From Geomonas oryzae (GTDB taxonomy: Bacteria; Desulfobacterota; Desulfuromonadia; Geobacterales; Geobacteraceae), in the NCBI RefSeq assembly GCF_004117875.1, contig NZ_RAHW01000001.1:62001-126000 (forward strand): a stretch of DNA of 64,000 bases. Direction: 5' to 3'. A model generated the notes under the pieces. The model did not search any database and was not told the origin of the DNA. It was given only the letters and a program-made list of their open reading frames with translations. This document shows, piece by piece, positions 15,534-26,426 of the stretch (position 1 is its first letter; each line of letters begins with the position of its first letter). A program made the translations under genes and the position numbers.

Positions 15534-16067
15534 CTACTGGTAGAGAGCCAACGCCTGTTGTCCGCGGCTGACAGCACCCGGGCCGGAACTGGTGACTTGT
15601 ACGCCACCTTTCGTACGCATGGCCTGGTACTTCGTGACTTCATTCCCCTCCTTCAAGAACGCCACCGATGTCCCGTTCTTCACGTTCCAGTCGATGGTCA
15701 TCGTGTCCAGATAGGTGTCGCCGCGGTAATGGTTCATCGTGTAACGCACGACGTCACCGCTTTTGCTTGCATGCACCTTGAAGGTCTCACCGTTTTCGCT
15801 GTACATGAAGTCCTTCTCGCCGGATGCTACCGGGTTGTGACCGCTCCAGAACTCGATGGTGTTGAAGACCACGAAGTCTACCAGGGCCGAGATACCGTAC
15901 ACCGGTACGATGATGAAGACCCAGGTAACCAGGCTGCGCAGGAACTTGTCGCCGACCTGGCCGTTCACCTGGTACACCTTCCTGGTGAGCGCCATTTTCC
16001 CGTAGCACCCCTGCAATGACACCATCCCCATAACCATGGCGAGTATCGCCGCTGTAACTCTTTTCAT
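15534..16067 (-). CDS. DUF3332-family lipoprotein
   Basis: 177 residues. MKRVTAAILAMVMGMVSLQG followed by Cys is a lipoprotein signal (lipobox LQGC). The conserved part resembles DUF3332: YGKMALTRKVYQVNGQVGDK, a hydrophobic segment WVFIIVPVYGISALVDFVVF and NTIEFWSGHNPV, followed by a beta-rich tail. ATG 16067 has AAAAGGAGGAACGCGT upstream. The biochemical role is unknown. It sits between two paralogous candidate sRNAs, one upstream and one downstream on the same strand, so copy B (16200-16392) could also be its regulatory leader. Confidence 0.75.
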   Translation of the reverse strand: MKRVTAAILAMVMGMVSLQGCYGKMALTRKVYQVNGQVGDKFLRSLVTWVFIIVPVYGISALVDFVVFNTIEFWSGHNPVASGEKDFMYSENGETFKVHASKSGDVVRYTMNHYRGDTYLDTMTIDWNVKNGTSVAFLKEGNEVTKYQAMRTKGGVQVTSSGPGAVSRGQQALALYQ

Positions 16068-16199
16068 ACGCGTTCCTCCTTTTCGGATTGAATGCTACTA
16101 CCGGAGACCGAACAGCTCCCCCGGGATTGATAGTATCAGCCGGCCACGCAGAGATCGTCCTTGGGCTTTTACCGGCATGGCATTGGCTTTAAGTGTCAC

Positions 16200-16392
16200 A
16201 ATAGGAAAGAGGCCTGCTGTCAGTTAGCGAGGCCTCTTTTGTCATACTCGATCCCCTCTTTACAGGGGTCATTCCGACGCTTTCGGCATCGGAGCTCTTA
16301 AGGCTGTGTGTAAGTTAGAATCCTCTTCAGTGGAGTTTACCTCGATACCGATACCTCCTTTTCCGAGACATTCTGTTACAGCTAGCTAGCTG
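16200..16392 (-). ncRNA. Candidate small RNA or leader, copy B (paralogue of 15186-15391)
   Basis: The minus strand carries a -10-like TATAGT (16399-16404) preceding GCTAGCTAGC. Next is the same conserved block as copy A (GTCTCGGAAAAGGAGGTA, AAACTCCACTGAAGAGGA, TTCT). A 7-bp GAGGCCT / AGGCCTC hairpin followed by TTTCCTATT closes the unit near 16205. The GCTAGC boxes of A and B are exactly 1000 bp apart. Copy B ends about 130 bp before the DUF3332 start, so either an independent sRNA or an attenuating 5' leader is possible. Confidence 0.5.
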
Positions 16393-16609
16393 TGACACAC
16401 TATACCACCTGCAGTAAAATTTAAAAGAGTGCAATCATCTTTTTTACTACCCGCCTCGTCTGCTACACCGGACCGGGCCGCTTTCAGGCCGGCTGGACTT
16501 CAGGGGGGCCGATGCTAAACTGCGTGGGGTGCCGGCCGGGACCTGCCCATTGTACGCGTGAAGACCCTGAAGACCAGCCTAACAGCACTCTTTGCTGCTG
16601 GAGGTACCT

Positions 16610-17932
16610 ATGAAGACCACGATATTCTTCTCCCTATTCATCATCCTCGTCCTGATCGCCGGTGCCGCGTACTATTTCGTCGACACTTCAGGCCCCGCCC
16701 TTGCCCTCTCGCGGCAGCCCGGTCCCATCTCTGCAAAGGTGGATGTCGTTCTCAGGCTGCGCGACCGGTCGGGGCTCAAATCACTGAAGGTAGTTCTCGT
16801 ACAGGGGCAAAAGAGCTTCCCGGTTCTCGCGCGTGAGTATCCCGCAGGGAAGACGGACGTGTCGGAAAGCTTCCGCTTTCCCGCCCAGCCCGGGCTAAAG
16901 GAAGGACCGGTCAGGCTGCAGATCAGTGCCGTCGACCGCTCCATAATCCGCTTCGGTTCCGGCAACAGCACCGAAGAGACCCTCGATTACGACTTTCAGA
17001 ACAAGCCCCCCGCGGTAACCGTTCTGAGCACGGCACACAACGTATCGCGCGGCGGCTCCGGACTCGTGGTGTACACGGTGAACCGGGAGGTGGTGAAGAC
17101 CGGCATCGTCTTCGCGGACCGCTTTTTCCCCGGGTACCGGCAGCCCGGCGGTTTCTACGCCTGCCTCTTCGCTTTCCCAAGCGATTTGCCGCAGGAGCAG
17201 TTCGTCCCGAAGGTGATCGCCGTCGACCGTGCGGGGAACGAGCGCCTGACCGGGATCTATTTCCACGTCCTGGAGAAGTCCTTCCCGAGGGACCGCATCG
17301 AGCTCACCGACTCCTTCCTGGAGAAGGTCTCCTCGGAATTCAAGGATCGGTTTCCCAAGGCGGCCACGCCGCTCGAGGTGTTCCTCAAGGTGAACAGCGA
17401 AGTGAGAAGCGCCGACCGCAAGACGCTTTACCAGACCGGGCTCAAGACCTCGCCGACGCCGCTTTGGAGCGGGGACTTCATGCGCCTGCCCAACTCCGCC
17501 CCGCGCGGAACCTTCAGCCAGTTCCGCAGCTACTTCTACAAGGGAGCGCAGGTGGACCAGCAATACCACCTGGGAATCGATCTCGCATCCCTGGCGCACG
17601 CCAAGGTCCCCGCCGCAAACAGCGGGAAGGTGGCGTGGGCGGACGACCTCGGCATCTACGGCCAGTGCGTGATCATCGATCACGGCATGGGGCTGCAGAC
17701 CCTCTACGGACATCTGAGCAGGATCGGCGTGAAGGAGGGGGATCAGGTGAAAAAAGGGGACATCATCGGGGACACCGGCGACACCGGTCTTGCCGGCGGC
17801 GATCACCTTCATTTCGGCGTCGTGGTATCCGGCCAGGAGGTGAACCCGATCGAGTGGTGGGATCCTTCCTGGATCAAGAACAACGTGACCGACAAGCTGG
17901 CCGACGCGAAAGAGGCGAGCGCGGTCAAGTAG
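16610..17932 (+). CDS. M23-family metallopeptidase (LytM/DipM-like), membrane anchored
   Basis: 440 residues from ATG 16610, which has GGAGGTACCT upstream; an in-frame TTG 18 bases earlier is less likely. One N-terminal membrane segment (IFFSLFIILVLIAGAAYYFV) anchors it, with the bulk periplasmic. The C-terminal peptidase domain has the zinc ligands of the M23 family in YHLGIDLA and HLHFGVVV, plus VIIDHGMGLQTLYGHLS and GDIIGDTGDTG. These enzymes cleave peptidoglycan cross-links; HxxxD and HxH are both intact, so it should be active. The 300-residue N-terminal part is not recognised. gpmA follows 30 bp downstream. Confidence 0.9.
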   Translation: MKTTIFFSLFIILVLIAGAAYYFVDTSGPALALSRQPGPISAKVDVVLRLRDRSGLKSLKVVLVQGQKSFPVLAREYPAGKTDVSESFRFPAQPGLKEGPVRLQISAVDRSIIRFGSGNSTEETLDYDFQNKPPAVTVLSTAHNVSRGGSGLVVYTVNREVVKTGIVFADRFFPGYRQPGGFYACLFAFPSDLPQEQFVPKVIAVDRAGNERLTGIYFHVLEKSFPRDRIELTDSFLEKVSSEFKDRFPKAATPLEVFLKVNSEVRSADRKTLYQTGLKTSPTPLWSGDFMRLPNSAPRGTFSQFRSYFYKGAQVDQQYHLGIDLASLAHAKVPAANSGKVAWADDLGIYGQCVIIDHGMGLQTLYGHLSRIGVKEGDQVKKGDIIGDTGDTGLAGGDHLHFGVVVSGQEVNPIEWWDPSWIKNNVTDKLADAKEASAVK

Positions 17933-17962
17933 CGGCGTCGCAAGTTGCGCAGGAGGTGGAAG

Positions 17963-18670
17963 ATGCGGCAGTTGGTACTGGTTCGACACGGAGAGAGTGT
18001 CTGGAACAAGGAAAACCTCTTCACCGGCTGGACCGACGTGAACCTATCGGAAAAGGGGGAGGAGGAGAGCCGCCGTGCCGGGCGACTCCTGAGGGAGAAG
18101 GGTTTCGTCTTCGATGTCGCCTTCACCTCGGTCCTCAAACGCGCGGTGCGCACGCTGTGGTTCATCCTGGACGAGATGGACCTGGTATGGATTCCGGAGC
18201 GAAAGGACTGGCGCCTGAACGAGCGGCACTACGGCGCGCTGCAGGGGCTGAACAAGGCGCAGACGGCGGAGAAGTACGGCGAGGAGCAGGTGAAGCTTTG
18301 GCGCCGCAGCTACCACGTGCGCCCGCCGGCGCTACCCGAGGGGGACGAGCGCTATCCGGGGCGCGACCCGCGCTACAGCGCGCTCGCGAAACACCAGATC
18401 CCGAACACGGAGTGCCTGCAAGACACCGTCGAGCGGGTGCTCCCCTTCTGGCAGCAGGAAATCGCACCGGCGCTCAGGGAAGGGCGGCGCGTCCTGGTGG
18501 TCGCCCACGGCAACAGCCTGCGCGGGCTGATCAAGTACCTGGACAGGGTCTCGGACTCGGACATCGTAAATCTGGAGATCGCCACCGGCACGCCTCTCGT
18601 GTACGAACTGGACGACGACCTCAAGCCGCTGCACCACTACTACGCGAGCGACTCCGGCAAGCCCGCCTAG
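17963..18670 (+). CDS. gpmA: 2,3-bisphosphoglycerate-dependent phosphoglycerate mutase
   Basis: Interconverts 3- and 2-phosphoglycerate in glycolysis and gluconeogenesis. 235 residues from ATG 17963, preceded by AGGAGGTGGAAG. Motifs are [12 protein letters not shown] with the phospho-histidine, [30 protein letters not shown], and [13 protein letters not shown] near the C-terminus. The upstream in-frame extension would overlap the ribosome-binding site and is rejected. The stop overlaps that of the convergent PBP gene by four bases. Confidence 0.96.
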   Translation: MRQLVLVRHGESVWNKENLFTGWTDVNLSEKGEEESRRAGRLLREKGFVFDVAFTSVLKRAVRTLWFILDEMDLVWIPERKDWRLNERHYGALQGLNKAQTAEKYGEEQVKLWRRSYHVRPPALPEGDERYPGRDPRYSALAKHQIPNTECLQDTVERVLPFWQQEIAPALREGRRVLVVAHGNSLRGLIKYLDRVSDSDIVNLEIATGTPLVYELDDDLKPLHHYYASDSGKPA

Positions 18671-20757
18671 CGGAGCATTTCCACCTGCCCCGCGCCGTCG
18701 TCGCCCGGCTGTTCCTGCACCGGGGGCTCACCCTGCGACGGCGCACCTTCCGGTTGGGACGATTTGCCAGCCTCCCCCGCCCCGGTCTGCGCAGGTTGAC
18801 CATCCTCTTTCGGATGCGCCTGGGGCATCTTCTCCCCGCCATGTTTCGTGCAGTAAACGGTCGGTTCGGTCCCCGCGATGAAATCCTCGTCCTTCGTGGT
18901 CGGGCATTCCGGCGTGGCCAGTTGCGCGGTGGTCGGGTCGATGGTGACCGTGATCACCCCTTCGGGCCTCGCGAAGTCGGCAGCCGGTTTACCCGCGGTC
19001 GCCACGCGCATGAACTTCTCCCAGATCGGGGCTGAAACCACCCCGCCTGTGAAGCCCCTCCCACCCGGCTTCGGCTTGTCGTACCCCACCCAGACCCCGG
19101 TGATCAGCTGCGGGGTGTACCCCACGAACCATGCATCGCGGTAGTCGTCGGTGGTGCCGGTCTTGCCGGCGGCAGGGCGCTGGCGGCTGAAGTTCTTGAG
19201 CCCCTTGGCGGTGCCGTAGGTGAGCACGTCCTTCATCATCTCGGTGGTCACGTACGCCGTCGCCGGCGAGAGCACCGGCGCGCTCCGCGTCGGGTTGTCG
19301 GTCCAGCTCTTGCGGTTTCTGTCGAACACCTTGACGATGGTGCGCCCCTCGGTCCGGATGCCGCCGTTGGCGAGCGGCGAGTAGGCGGAGACGAGGTCGT
19401 CGAGGGTCACCTCGTCGGTGCCAAGCGCCAGGGAGAGGTCGTTGGGCGAACGCAGGGAAAGCCCCATGCGCCCGGCGAAGGTCACGAAATTGTTCACCCC
19501 GACCGATTCGAGGAGCTTCACGGTTATCACGTTGTTGGAGTGGGCGAGCGCCTCACGCAGCGGCATCTCCCCGAAGCTCCTCTTCTCGTAGTTGTGCGGA
19601 CGCCACACCTGGCCGTTCCCCTTGTTGTAGGAAACAGGGGTATCGTTCATGAGGCTCGCCGGGGTGTATCCCTGGTCGAGCGCTGCCGCGAAGATGAGCG
19701 GCTTGATGGCGGAGCCGGGCTGGCGCTTCGCGGCGAAGGCACGGTTGAAGCCCCCCTTCCCGTTGTCCACCCCGCCGACCGCAGCCAGGATGTCCCCGGT
19801 CTTCAGGTCCATGCAGATGAGCGCACCCTGGAGCTTCGGGTTCACCTTCTTCACGCCGTCGCGCAGCGTCTGTTCCGCCTGTTTTTGCAGGTTCACGTCG
19901 AGGGCGGCGATGACGTCCAGCCCCCCCTGCTCCACCACGTGCGCCCCGTAACGCTCGACGAGCTGCCGGCGCACGATCTCGAGATAGGCCTGCGCCTGCC
20001 CCGGCTTGATCACCGTTGCCGGATGCGCCTCGATGGCCCGTTTCTGCTGCGGGGTGATCATCTTCACCGCCACCATGCGGGCAAGGACGGTGCTACGGCG
20101 GGCGCTCACCTTCGCCAGGTCACCCAGCGGGTTGTAGCGCCCCGGGTTCTTCGGCACCCCGGCAAGGAGCGAGCACTCCGCCTCGGTAAGCTCCTCCGGG
20201 TTCTTGTCGAAGTACTGCCGCGCCGCCTGCGCGATTCCCCAAGCGCCGTTGCCGAAGTAGATCTCGTTGAAGTACATCTCGAGGATCTGGTCCTTGGTGT
20301 ACTTCTTCTCGAAATCCATGGCGAGCTGGACTTCCTTCACCTTGCGGTCGATCGACTTCTCCCCGGTGAGGAACTTGTTCTTGATCAGCTGCTGCGTGAT
20401 GGTGGAGCCCCCCTCGGCGAGCCTCCCCTTCACCACGTCCTTCACGAGGGCGCGGGCGATGCCGCGCACGTCGATGCCGCCGTGCTCGTAGAAGCGGGCG
20501 TCCTCGGTGGCAACGAGCGCCTTGCGCAGAAAGAGCGGGATCCGGTCGATCGAGACCCAGTAGCGCTGGGTGGGGAGGATGCGCCCGACGTAGCGCTGCT
20601 GCACATCGAAGACCCGGATGGAACTGTAGCCGGTGGGGAGTTCCGGGTAGGTCGCGATGGAGGCGTGCGCGGAGACGGCAAAGAAGAGCGCAAGGAAAAG
20701 GAGAAGGAAAACGGGAGAGAAGAGCTTCTTGAATGCTGCGTGCCGACGGTAAAGCAA
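18667..20757 (-). CDS. Class A penicillin-binding protein (PBP1A family)
   Basis: Bifunctional peptidoglycan glycosyltransferase/transpeptidase, 696 residues. A single N-terminal membrane segment ([17 protein letters not shown]) leads into the GT51 domain with [14 protein letters not shown] (catalytic Glu), [12 protein letters not shown] and [15 protein letters not shown]. The transpeptidase has [12 protein letters not shown] (SxxK serine), SNN, and [16 protein letters not shown]. The C-terminus is a Pro/Gln/Gly-rich tail of about 50 residues preceded by four scattered Cys. The TTG start at 20757 follows AAGGAGTAGCAACC. Convergent with gpmA. PBP1A versus another class A member cannot be fixed by eye. 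Confidence 0.93.
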   Translation of the reverse strand: MLYRRHAAFKKLFSPVFLLLFLALFFAVSAHASIATYPELPTGYSSIRVFDVQQRYVGRILPTQRYWVSIDRIPLFLRKALVATEDARFYEHGGIDVRGIARALVKDVVKGRLAEGGSTITQQLIKNKFLTGEKSIDRKVKEVQLAMDFEKKYTKDQILEMYFNEIYFGNGAWGIAQAARQYFDKNPEELTEAECSLLAGVPKNPGRYNPLGDLAKVSARRSTVLARMVAVKMITPQQKRAIEAHPATVIKPGQAQAYLEIVRRQLVERYGAHVVEQGGLDVIAALDVNLQKQAEQTLRDGVKKVNPKLQGALICMDLKTGDILAAVGGVDNGKGGFNRAFAAKRQPGSAIKPLIFAAALDQGYTPASLMNDTPVSYNKGNGQVWRPHNYEKRSFGEMPLREALAHSNNVITVKLLESVGVNNFVTFAGRMGLSLRSPNDLSLALGTDEVTLDDLVSAYSPLANGGIRTEGRTIVKVFDRNRKSWTDNPTRSAPVLSPATAYVTTEMMKDVLTYGTAKGLKNFSRQRPAAGKTGTTDDYRDAWFVGYTPQLITGVWVGYDKPKPGGRGFTGGVVSAPIWEKFMRVATAGKPAADFARPEGVITVTIDPTTAQLATPECPTTKDEDFIAGTEPTVYCTKHGGEKMPQAHPKEDGQPAQTGAGEAGKSSQPEGAPSQGEPPVQEQPGDDGAGQVEMLR

Positions 20758-20858
20758 GGTTGCTACTCCTTTTAAGGAGGTGGACGCCGATGTGGTGCTT
20801 ATGATTTGTGGGCGGTAACGCTGGGTGCCTATTCCATTTCTTTTCTTAGTCGGTCGAC

Positions 20859-20881
20859 TAGCTGATTCGCAATCAGCAAGT
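20859..20881 (+). other. Fragment matching the tRNA-Thr anticodon arm (22 of 23 bases)
   Basis: TAGCTGATTCGCAATCAGCAAGT here versus 15033-15055 inside tRNA-Thr(CGT), differing only at the anticodon third base. The rest of the tRNA is absent. The match is itself a near-perfect hairpin. It could be an attachment-site remnant or a chance hairpin. Confidence 0.4.
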
Positions 20882-20898
20882 GCCCCCTTTCACCGGGC

Positions 20899-21432
20899 TT
20901 ACCTGATCCCTTCGAGGTATCGCGTCACCTGCGCCGCCAGCTCGGGCGAATCGAGCAGCACGGATAGCTCACGGTTTTTCGTGAGAGCCGCATGGGAGAG
21001 GTTGTGGCTTCCGATCATGACGAAGCGGCCGTCTATCACCACCGCCTTCGCGTGGGTGGTCCTTCTGCCGCGCGGGAAGATGACCTTCACCCCGTTGCGC
21101 GCGAGGTACCCGGCAACGGCGCGGTTATCACGCCCCACTTCATCGTCCCCTTCGAGGATCACCTTCACCTCCACCCCTCGCCTTTTCGCATCGGCGAGGT
21201 CGGCGGCGATGAGCGCCGGGGCGTTCCCCCTGCGATCGGTGGCCTTGAAAAGGTAAAAGGCGCAGATGATGCGCCTCTTCGCCCCGCGTACCTTTTCCTT
21301 GAGAGCTCCCTGGTATGCGGCATCGGCAAGGACGGTCGCCTCGGCCGGAGCGCAGAGGGCGGGTGCGGGATGCCCGTTCCAAAGAAGAACGGAAAGGACC
21401 AGCACCGCGCCCCTGCCCAGGGTCTTTATCAA
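20899..21432 (-). CDS. Small secreted phospholipase-D-like (HKD) protein
   Basis: 177 residues with an N-terminal signal peptide ([20 protein letters not shown]). A single PLD domain carries one HKD motif, [21 protein letters not shown], with Lys and Asp correctly spaced. This is the size and layout of Nuc-type endonucleases, which act as dimers with one HKD each. It overlaps the dnaJ stop by four bases (ATGA), so it is the distal gene of the hrcA-grpE-dnaK-dnaJ operon. A periplasmic nuclease or phospholipase under heat-shock control is unusual; phosphodiesterase activity is inferred only from the motif. Confidence 0.82.
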   Translation of the reverse strand: MIKTLGRGAVLVLSVLLWNGHPAPALCAPAEATVLADAAYQGALKEKVRGAKRRIICAFYLFKATDRRGNAPALIAADLADAKRRGVEVKVILEGDDEVGRDNRAVAGYLARNGVKVIFPRGRRTTHAKAVVIDGRFVMIGSHNLSHAALTKNRELSVLLDSPELAAQVTRYLEGIR

Positions 21433-22547
21433 CTGAAGATGTCCATGACCTTGGAGAAGAAGTTCTTGCGCATCGGATTCGCGTCCTCGCCGCTGATCCG
21501 GGCCAGCTCCTCCAGAAGTTCACGCTGCTGTTTGTTCAGGTTCGTCGGGGTCTCCACCTTGGCGACCACCATGTGGTCGCCGCGCCCGTAACCCTGCAGC
21601 GCCGGCACCCCTTTGCCGCGCATCCTGAAGACGGCGCCGGACTGGGTCCCTTCCGGGATCTTCATGTTCACCCTGCCGTCCAGGGTCGGCACCTCGATCT
21701 CGCAGCCGAGCGCCGCCTGGGTGAAGCTGATGGGGATCTCGCAGATGACGTCGTTGTCCTCACGCCTGAAGATCGGGTGCTCGCGCACGCTGAGCGCGAC
21801 GTAGAGATCGCCGTTGGAGCCCCCCTTGGTCCCCTGCCCCCCCTCGCCGGTGAGCTTCAGGCGGATGCCGGTCTCCACCCCCGCCGGAACCTTCACCGAG
21901 ATGGTCTTCTTGTCGCGCACGGTCCCCGCACCACGGCAGCTCGGGCAGGGATGCTCGACCACGCGCCCCTCGCCGTTGCAGTGCGAGCAGGTTTTGGAAA
22001 CGCTGAAAAAGCCCTGCTGGAAGCGCATCTGCCCGGCACCCTGGCAGGTGGGGCAGGTCTTCGGCTGGGTCCCGGCCTTGGCGCCGGACCCGCCGCACGC
22101 CTCGCAGCGCTTCGCGTAGGGGATGTCGATCTTTTTCTCGGCTCCGAAGGCCGCCTCCTCGAAGTTGACCTCCAGGTTGTACTGCAGGTCATCGCCGCGC
22201 TTGCCGCGCGAGGCCTTCTGGCGTCCGCCGAACACCTCTCCGAAGATGTCACCGAAGATGTCACCGAAGGGGGAATTGCCGAACCCGTTGAAGCCTGAGT
22301 TGAAGCCGTTGCCACCCACCCCGGCATGGCCGAACTGGTCGTAACGGGCGCGTTTCTCTCCGTCGGAGAGCACCTCGTAGGCCTCGGAGATTTCCTTGAA
22401 CTTGTCCTCTGCGCTCTTGTCGCCCGGGTTCTTGTCCGGATGGTATTTGATGGCCAGACGCCGGTACGCCTTCTTGATCTCGGTCTCGGAGGCGTTCTTG
22501 TTCACCTCGAGCAGTTCGTAGTAATCCTGTTTTTCACCGTTAGCCAA
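21429..22547 (-). CDS. dnaJ: Chaperone DnaJ
   Basis: Hsp40 co-chaperone that stimulates DnaK ATPase. The J domain is at residues about 8-75 with the HPD motif in [11 protein letters not shown], followed by a Gly/Phe linker ([16 protein letters not shown]). Four CXXCXGXG zinc repeats come next ([32 protein letters not shown]) and then the C-terminal substrate domain. The frame continues six codons upstream, but a TTG at 22547 with GAGGGA before it gives [13 protein letters not shown], the expected opening, and 372 residues. It is part of the hrcA operon and overlaps the PLD-like gene. Confidence 0.96.
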   Translation of the reverse strand: MANGEKQDYYELLEVNKNASETEIKKAYRRLAIKYHPDKNPGDKSAEDKFKEISEAYEVLSDGEKRARYDQFGHAGVGGNGFNSGFNGFGNSPFGDIFGDIFGEVFGGRQKASRGKRGDDLQYNLEVNFEEAAFGAEKKIDIPYAKRCEACGGSGAKAGTQPKTCPTCQGAGQMRFQQGFFSVSKTCSHCNGEGRVVEHPCPSCRGAGTVRDKKTISVKVPAGVETGIRLKLTGEGGQGTKGGSNGDLYVALSVREHPIFRREDNDVICEIPISFTQAALGCEIEVPTLDGRVNMKIPEGTQSGAVFRMRGKGVPALQGYGRGDHMVVAKVETPTNLNKQQRELLEELARISGEDANPMRKNFFSKVMDIFS

Positions 22548-22570
22548 GCTAGTCCCTCGTAACACAAAGA

Positions 22571-22598
22571 GCAGCGTCCCCCATCCGGAAGACGCTGC
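22571..22598 (-). terminator. Hairpin between dnaK and dnaJ
   Basis: 8-bp perfect stem GCAGCGTC / GACGCTGC with a 12-base loop, about 25 bases before the dnaJ start on the minus strand. No T-run follows. It may act as a processing or partial attenuation point that keeps DnaJ below DnaK. Confidence 0.4.
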
Positions 22599-22667
22599 CC
22601 GTTGCGCGGTTGTTATTTAACATGTGGGCCATCTTCTATCAAAGCGGCACCGGTTTGCAACCATTTC

Positions 22668-24584
<1,917 letters not shown>

Positions 24585-24691
24585 GTGTTTGCCTCCTCAT
24601 ATGGTAACTGTCACTCAGCAAGCTAGTAACGCCCCCTCTAAAAAACAAGGGGACCGGTAAAAAAAAGTTCCTGACCCGGATCCGGGCCCGT

Positions 24692-25255
24692 TTAAGCCTT
24701 GACGGCGACGGTGACCATCGCTGGGCGGAGCAGACGGTCGTTGATCATGTACCCCTTCTGGAACACGTTCACGATGGTGTTCGGCTCCTGGTCCGGGGAC
24801 GGCACCTGGGTCATCGCCTGGTGGTACTGCGGGTCGAAAGGGGTGCCCTGCGGCGTTTCGATCGGGGTCACGCCGAACTTCTTCAGGGTGGAGACGAGCA
24901 TGTTCAGAGTCAGCTTCACCCCTTCCACGATGGGGTCCTCTTCGCTCGCGTGGTCGATGGCCCGCTCCAGGTTGTCCAGCGCCGGGAGCACCTCGAGCAC
25001 GATCTGCTCGTTGCCGTACTTGAGGATCTCCTCTTTCTCCTTCTGCACACGCTTCCGATAGTTTTCAAGATCGGCCCGCTCACGCAGGTACTTGTCCCAG
25101 TTCGCTGCGGACTCGAGCCCTTTGGCGGCGAGCGCCTCTTCAAGTTCCTTGATCCGATCCGCGTCCGAAAGCGGTTGCGTCAGTTCCACGTTTTCCCCGG
25201 ACTGGGCTTCAGCCTTCTTGTCGTGCTGGTGCGCATCGTGTTTTTTCTTGTCCAT
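24692..25255 (-). CDS. grpE: Nucleotide exchange factor GrpE
   Basis: 187 residues. An acidic, His/Lys-rich N-terminal tail precedes a long coiled coil (about residues 30-95, containing [21 protein letters not shown], the GrpE family hallmark). The beta domain follows: [56 protein letters not shown]. It dimerises and releases ADP from DnaK. It lies 25 bp downstream of hrcA in the same operon. The start gives the normal family length. Confidence 0.97.
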   Translation of the reverse strand: MDKKKHDAHQHDKKAEAQSGENVELTQPLSDADRIKELEEALAAKGLESAANWDKYLRERADLENYRKRVQKEKEEILKYGNEQIVLEVLPALDNLERAIDHASEEDPIVEGVKLTLNMLVSTLKKFGVTPIETPQGTPFDPQYHQAMTQVPSPDQEPNTIVNVFQKGYMINDRLLRPAMVTVAVKA

Positions 25256-25280
25256 CCCTGTAATCTCTCCTTTTCTTCCG

Positions 25281-26315
25281 CTACTCCCCTTCGAGCATGC
25301 GGCTAATCAGCTTTGCGGTGTAATCCACGATCGGGATCACGCGTCCGTACCCCATCCGTGTCGGTCCGATGACCCCCAAGACGCCCACCGTGTCCTTGCC
25401 GGTAAGGTAGGTCGAAGTGACGAGGCTCATCCCTTCCATCTTCAAAAGCGGCGACTCCGTCCCGATGAAGATCTGCACCCCCTCGGCCTGCATCGATCGG
25501 TCTAAAAGGTCGAGTAGCGTGCTCTTCTTCTCGAAGGCGCGGAAGATCTCGCGCATCTTGGCCGCATCGGCGAATTCAGGCTGATCGAGGATGTTCGCCT
25601 GACCTTCGAGAAAGATCTCCGCGCTGTCGGTCCTGATGGTCTGCTCGGACAGCGCGATGGCCTTCTTCATCAGCGAGTCGTACTGCACCTTCTCGCTCTG
25701 CAGCTCGGCCAAAAGCCGCTCACGCACCTGCCCGATGGTGAGCCCCTGCAGCATCCCGTTCAGGTAGTTCGCCATCCGAACCAGGTCTTCCTGGGCGATC
25801 TCCTCGTCGATCTCCAGGAGCCGGTTCTGCACCGTCCCGTTCTGAGAGACGAGGATGGCCAGGATGCGGTGGCTCGAGAGCTTCACGAATTCCATCTGGT
25901 GGAATAGGTTCGCGGCCATGCGTGGGGCGATCACCACCCCCATGTAGCTCGAGGTGCTGGAGAGAAGGCGGCTCGCCTCCTTGAGCACCTCGGCCGGATC
26001 CTTTCCGGCCATCCGGCAGCGCCTGCGGATCTCGTCACGCTTGCCGGCGGTCAGGTTCTGCCTCGCCTCGAGGATGGAGTTGACGTAGAGGCGGTAGGCC
26101 TTGTCCGTGGGGATGCGTCCGGCCGAGGTATGCGGCGAAGTCAAAAGCCCCATCTCCTCGAGATCGGACATGACGTTGCGCACCGTGGCCGGCGAAAGGG
26201 CGAGCGCGTGGCTGCGGGTGATGGTCCTGCTACCCACCGGCTCGGCCGTTTGTATATAGTCCTCGATGACTGCCTCGAGGATGCGTTTGCCGCGATCGGA
26301 AAGTTGGTCTTCCAT
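25281..26315 (-). CDS. hrcA: Heat-inducible transcription repressor HrcA
   Basis: 344 residues from ATG 26315 ([20 protein letters not shown]). An in-frame extension upstream would run into the CIRCE operator and is rejected. The N-terminal winged helix includes [11 protein letters not shown] and [19 protein letters not shown], followed by [16 protein letters not shown]. The GAF-like and inserted dimerisation domains follow. HrcA represses its own operon at CIRCE and depends on GroEL for activity in known systems. First gene of hrcA-grpE-dnaK-dnaJ-PLD. Confidence 0.97.
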   Translation of the reverse strand: MEDQLSDRGKRILEAVIEDYIQTAEPVGSRTITRSHALALSPATVRNVMSDLEEMGLLTSPHTSAGRIPTDKAYRLYVNSILEARQNLTAGKRDEIRRRCRMAGKDPAEVLKEASRLLSSTSSYMGVVIAPRMAANLFHQMEFVKLSSHRILAILVSQNGTVQNRLLEIDEEIAQEDLVRMANYLNGMLQGLTIGQVRERLLAELQSEKVQYDSLMKKAIALSEQTIRTDSAEIFLEGQANILDQPEFADAAKMREIFRAFEKKSTLLDLLDRSMQAEGVQIFIGTESPLLKMEGMSLVTSTYLTGKDTVGVLGVIGPTRMGYGRVIPIVDYTAKLISRMLEGE

Positions 26316-26335
26316 GGCTTGTCCCTCAAAAACGA

Positions 26336-26362
26336 TTAGCACTCAAAAACTCAGAGTGCTAA
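26336..26362 (-). promoter_or_regulatory. CIRCE operator
   Basis: TTAGCACTC, nine bases, GAGTGCTAA: both arms match the CIRCE consensus exactly. It sits 20 bp upstream of hrcA, just after the promoter at 26371-26399, so HrcA binding would block transcription of the whole heat-shock operon. Confidence 0.97.
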
Positions 26363-26370
26363 CGCGCTTC

Positions 26371-26399
26371 AAGTTAGCAACGCCCCTAAGGTTTGTCAA
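26371..26399 (-). promoter_or_regulatory. Sigma-70-type promoter of the hrcA operon
   Basis: On the minus strand TTGACA (26394-26399), a 17-bp spacer and TAACTT (26371-26376). The start point would fall just before CIRCE, as in other HrcA-controlled operons. Confidence 0.75.
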
Positions 26400-26426
26400 G
26401 GGTTCTCTAGTTGGGAAAAGGGGGAT

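Noticed and set aside
20859-20881. Second tRNA gene
   Set aside because: Only the anticodon arm matches; acceptor, D and T arms are missing.
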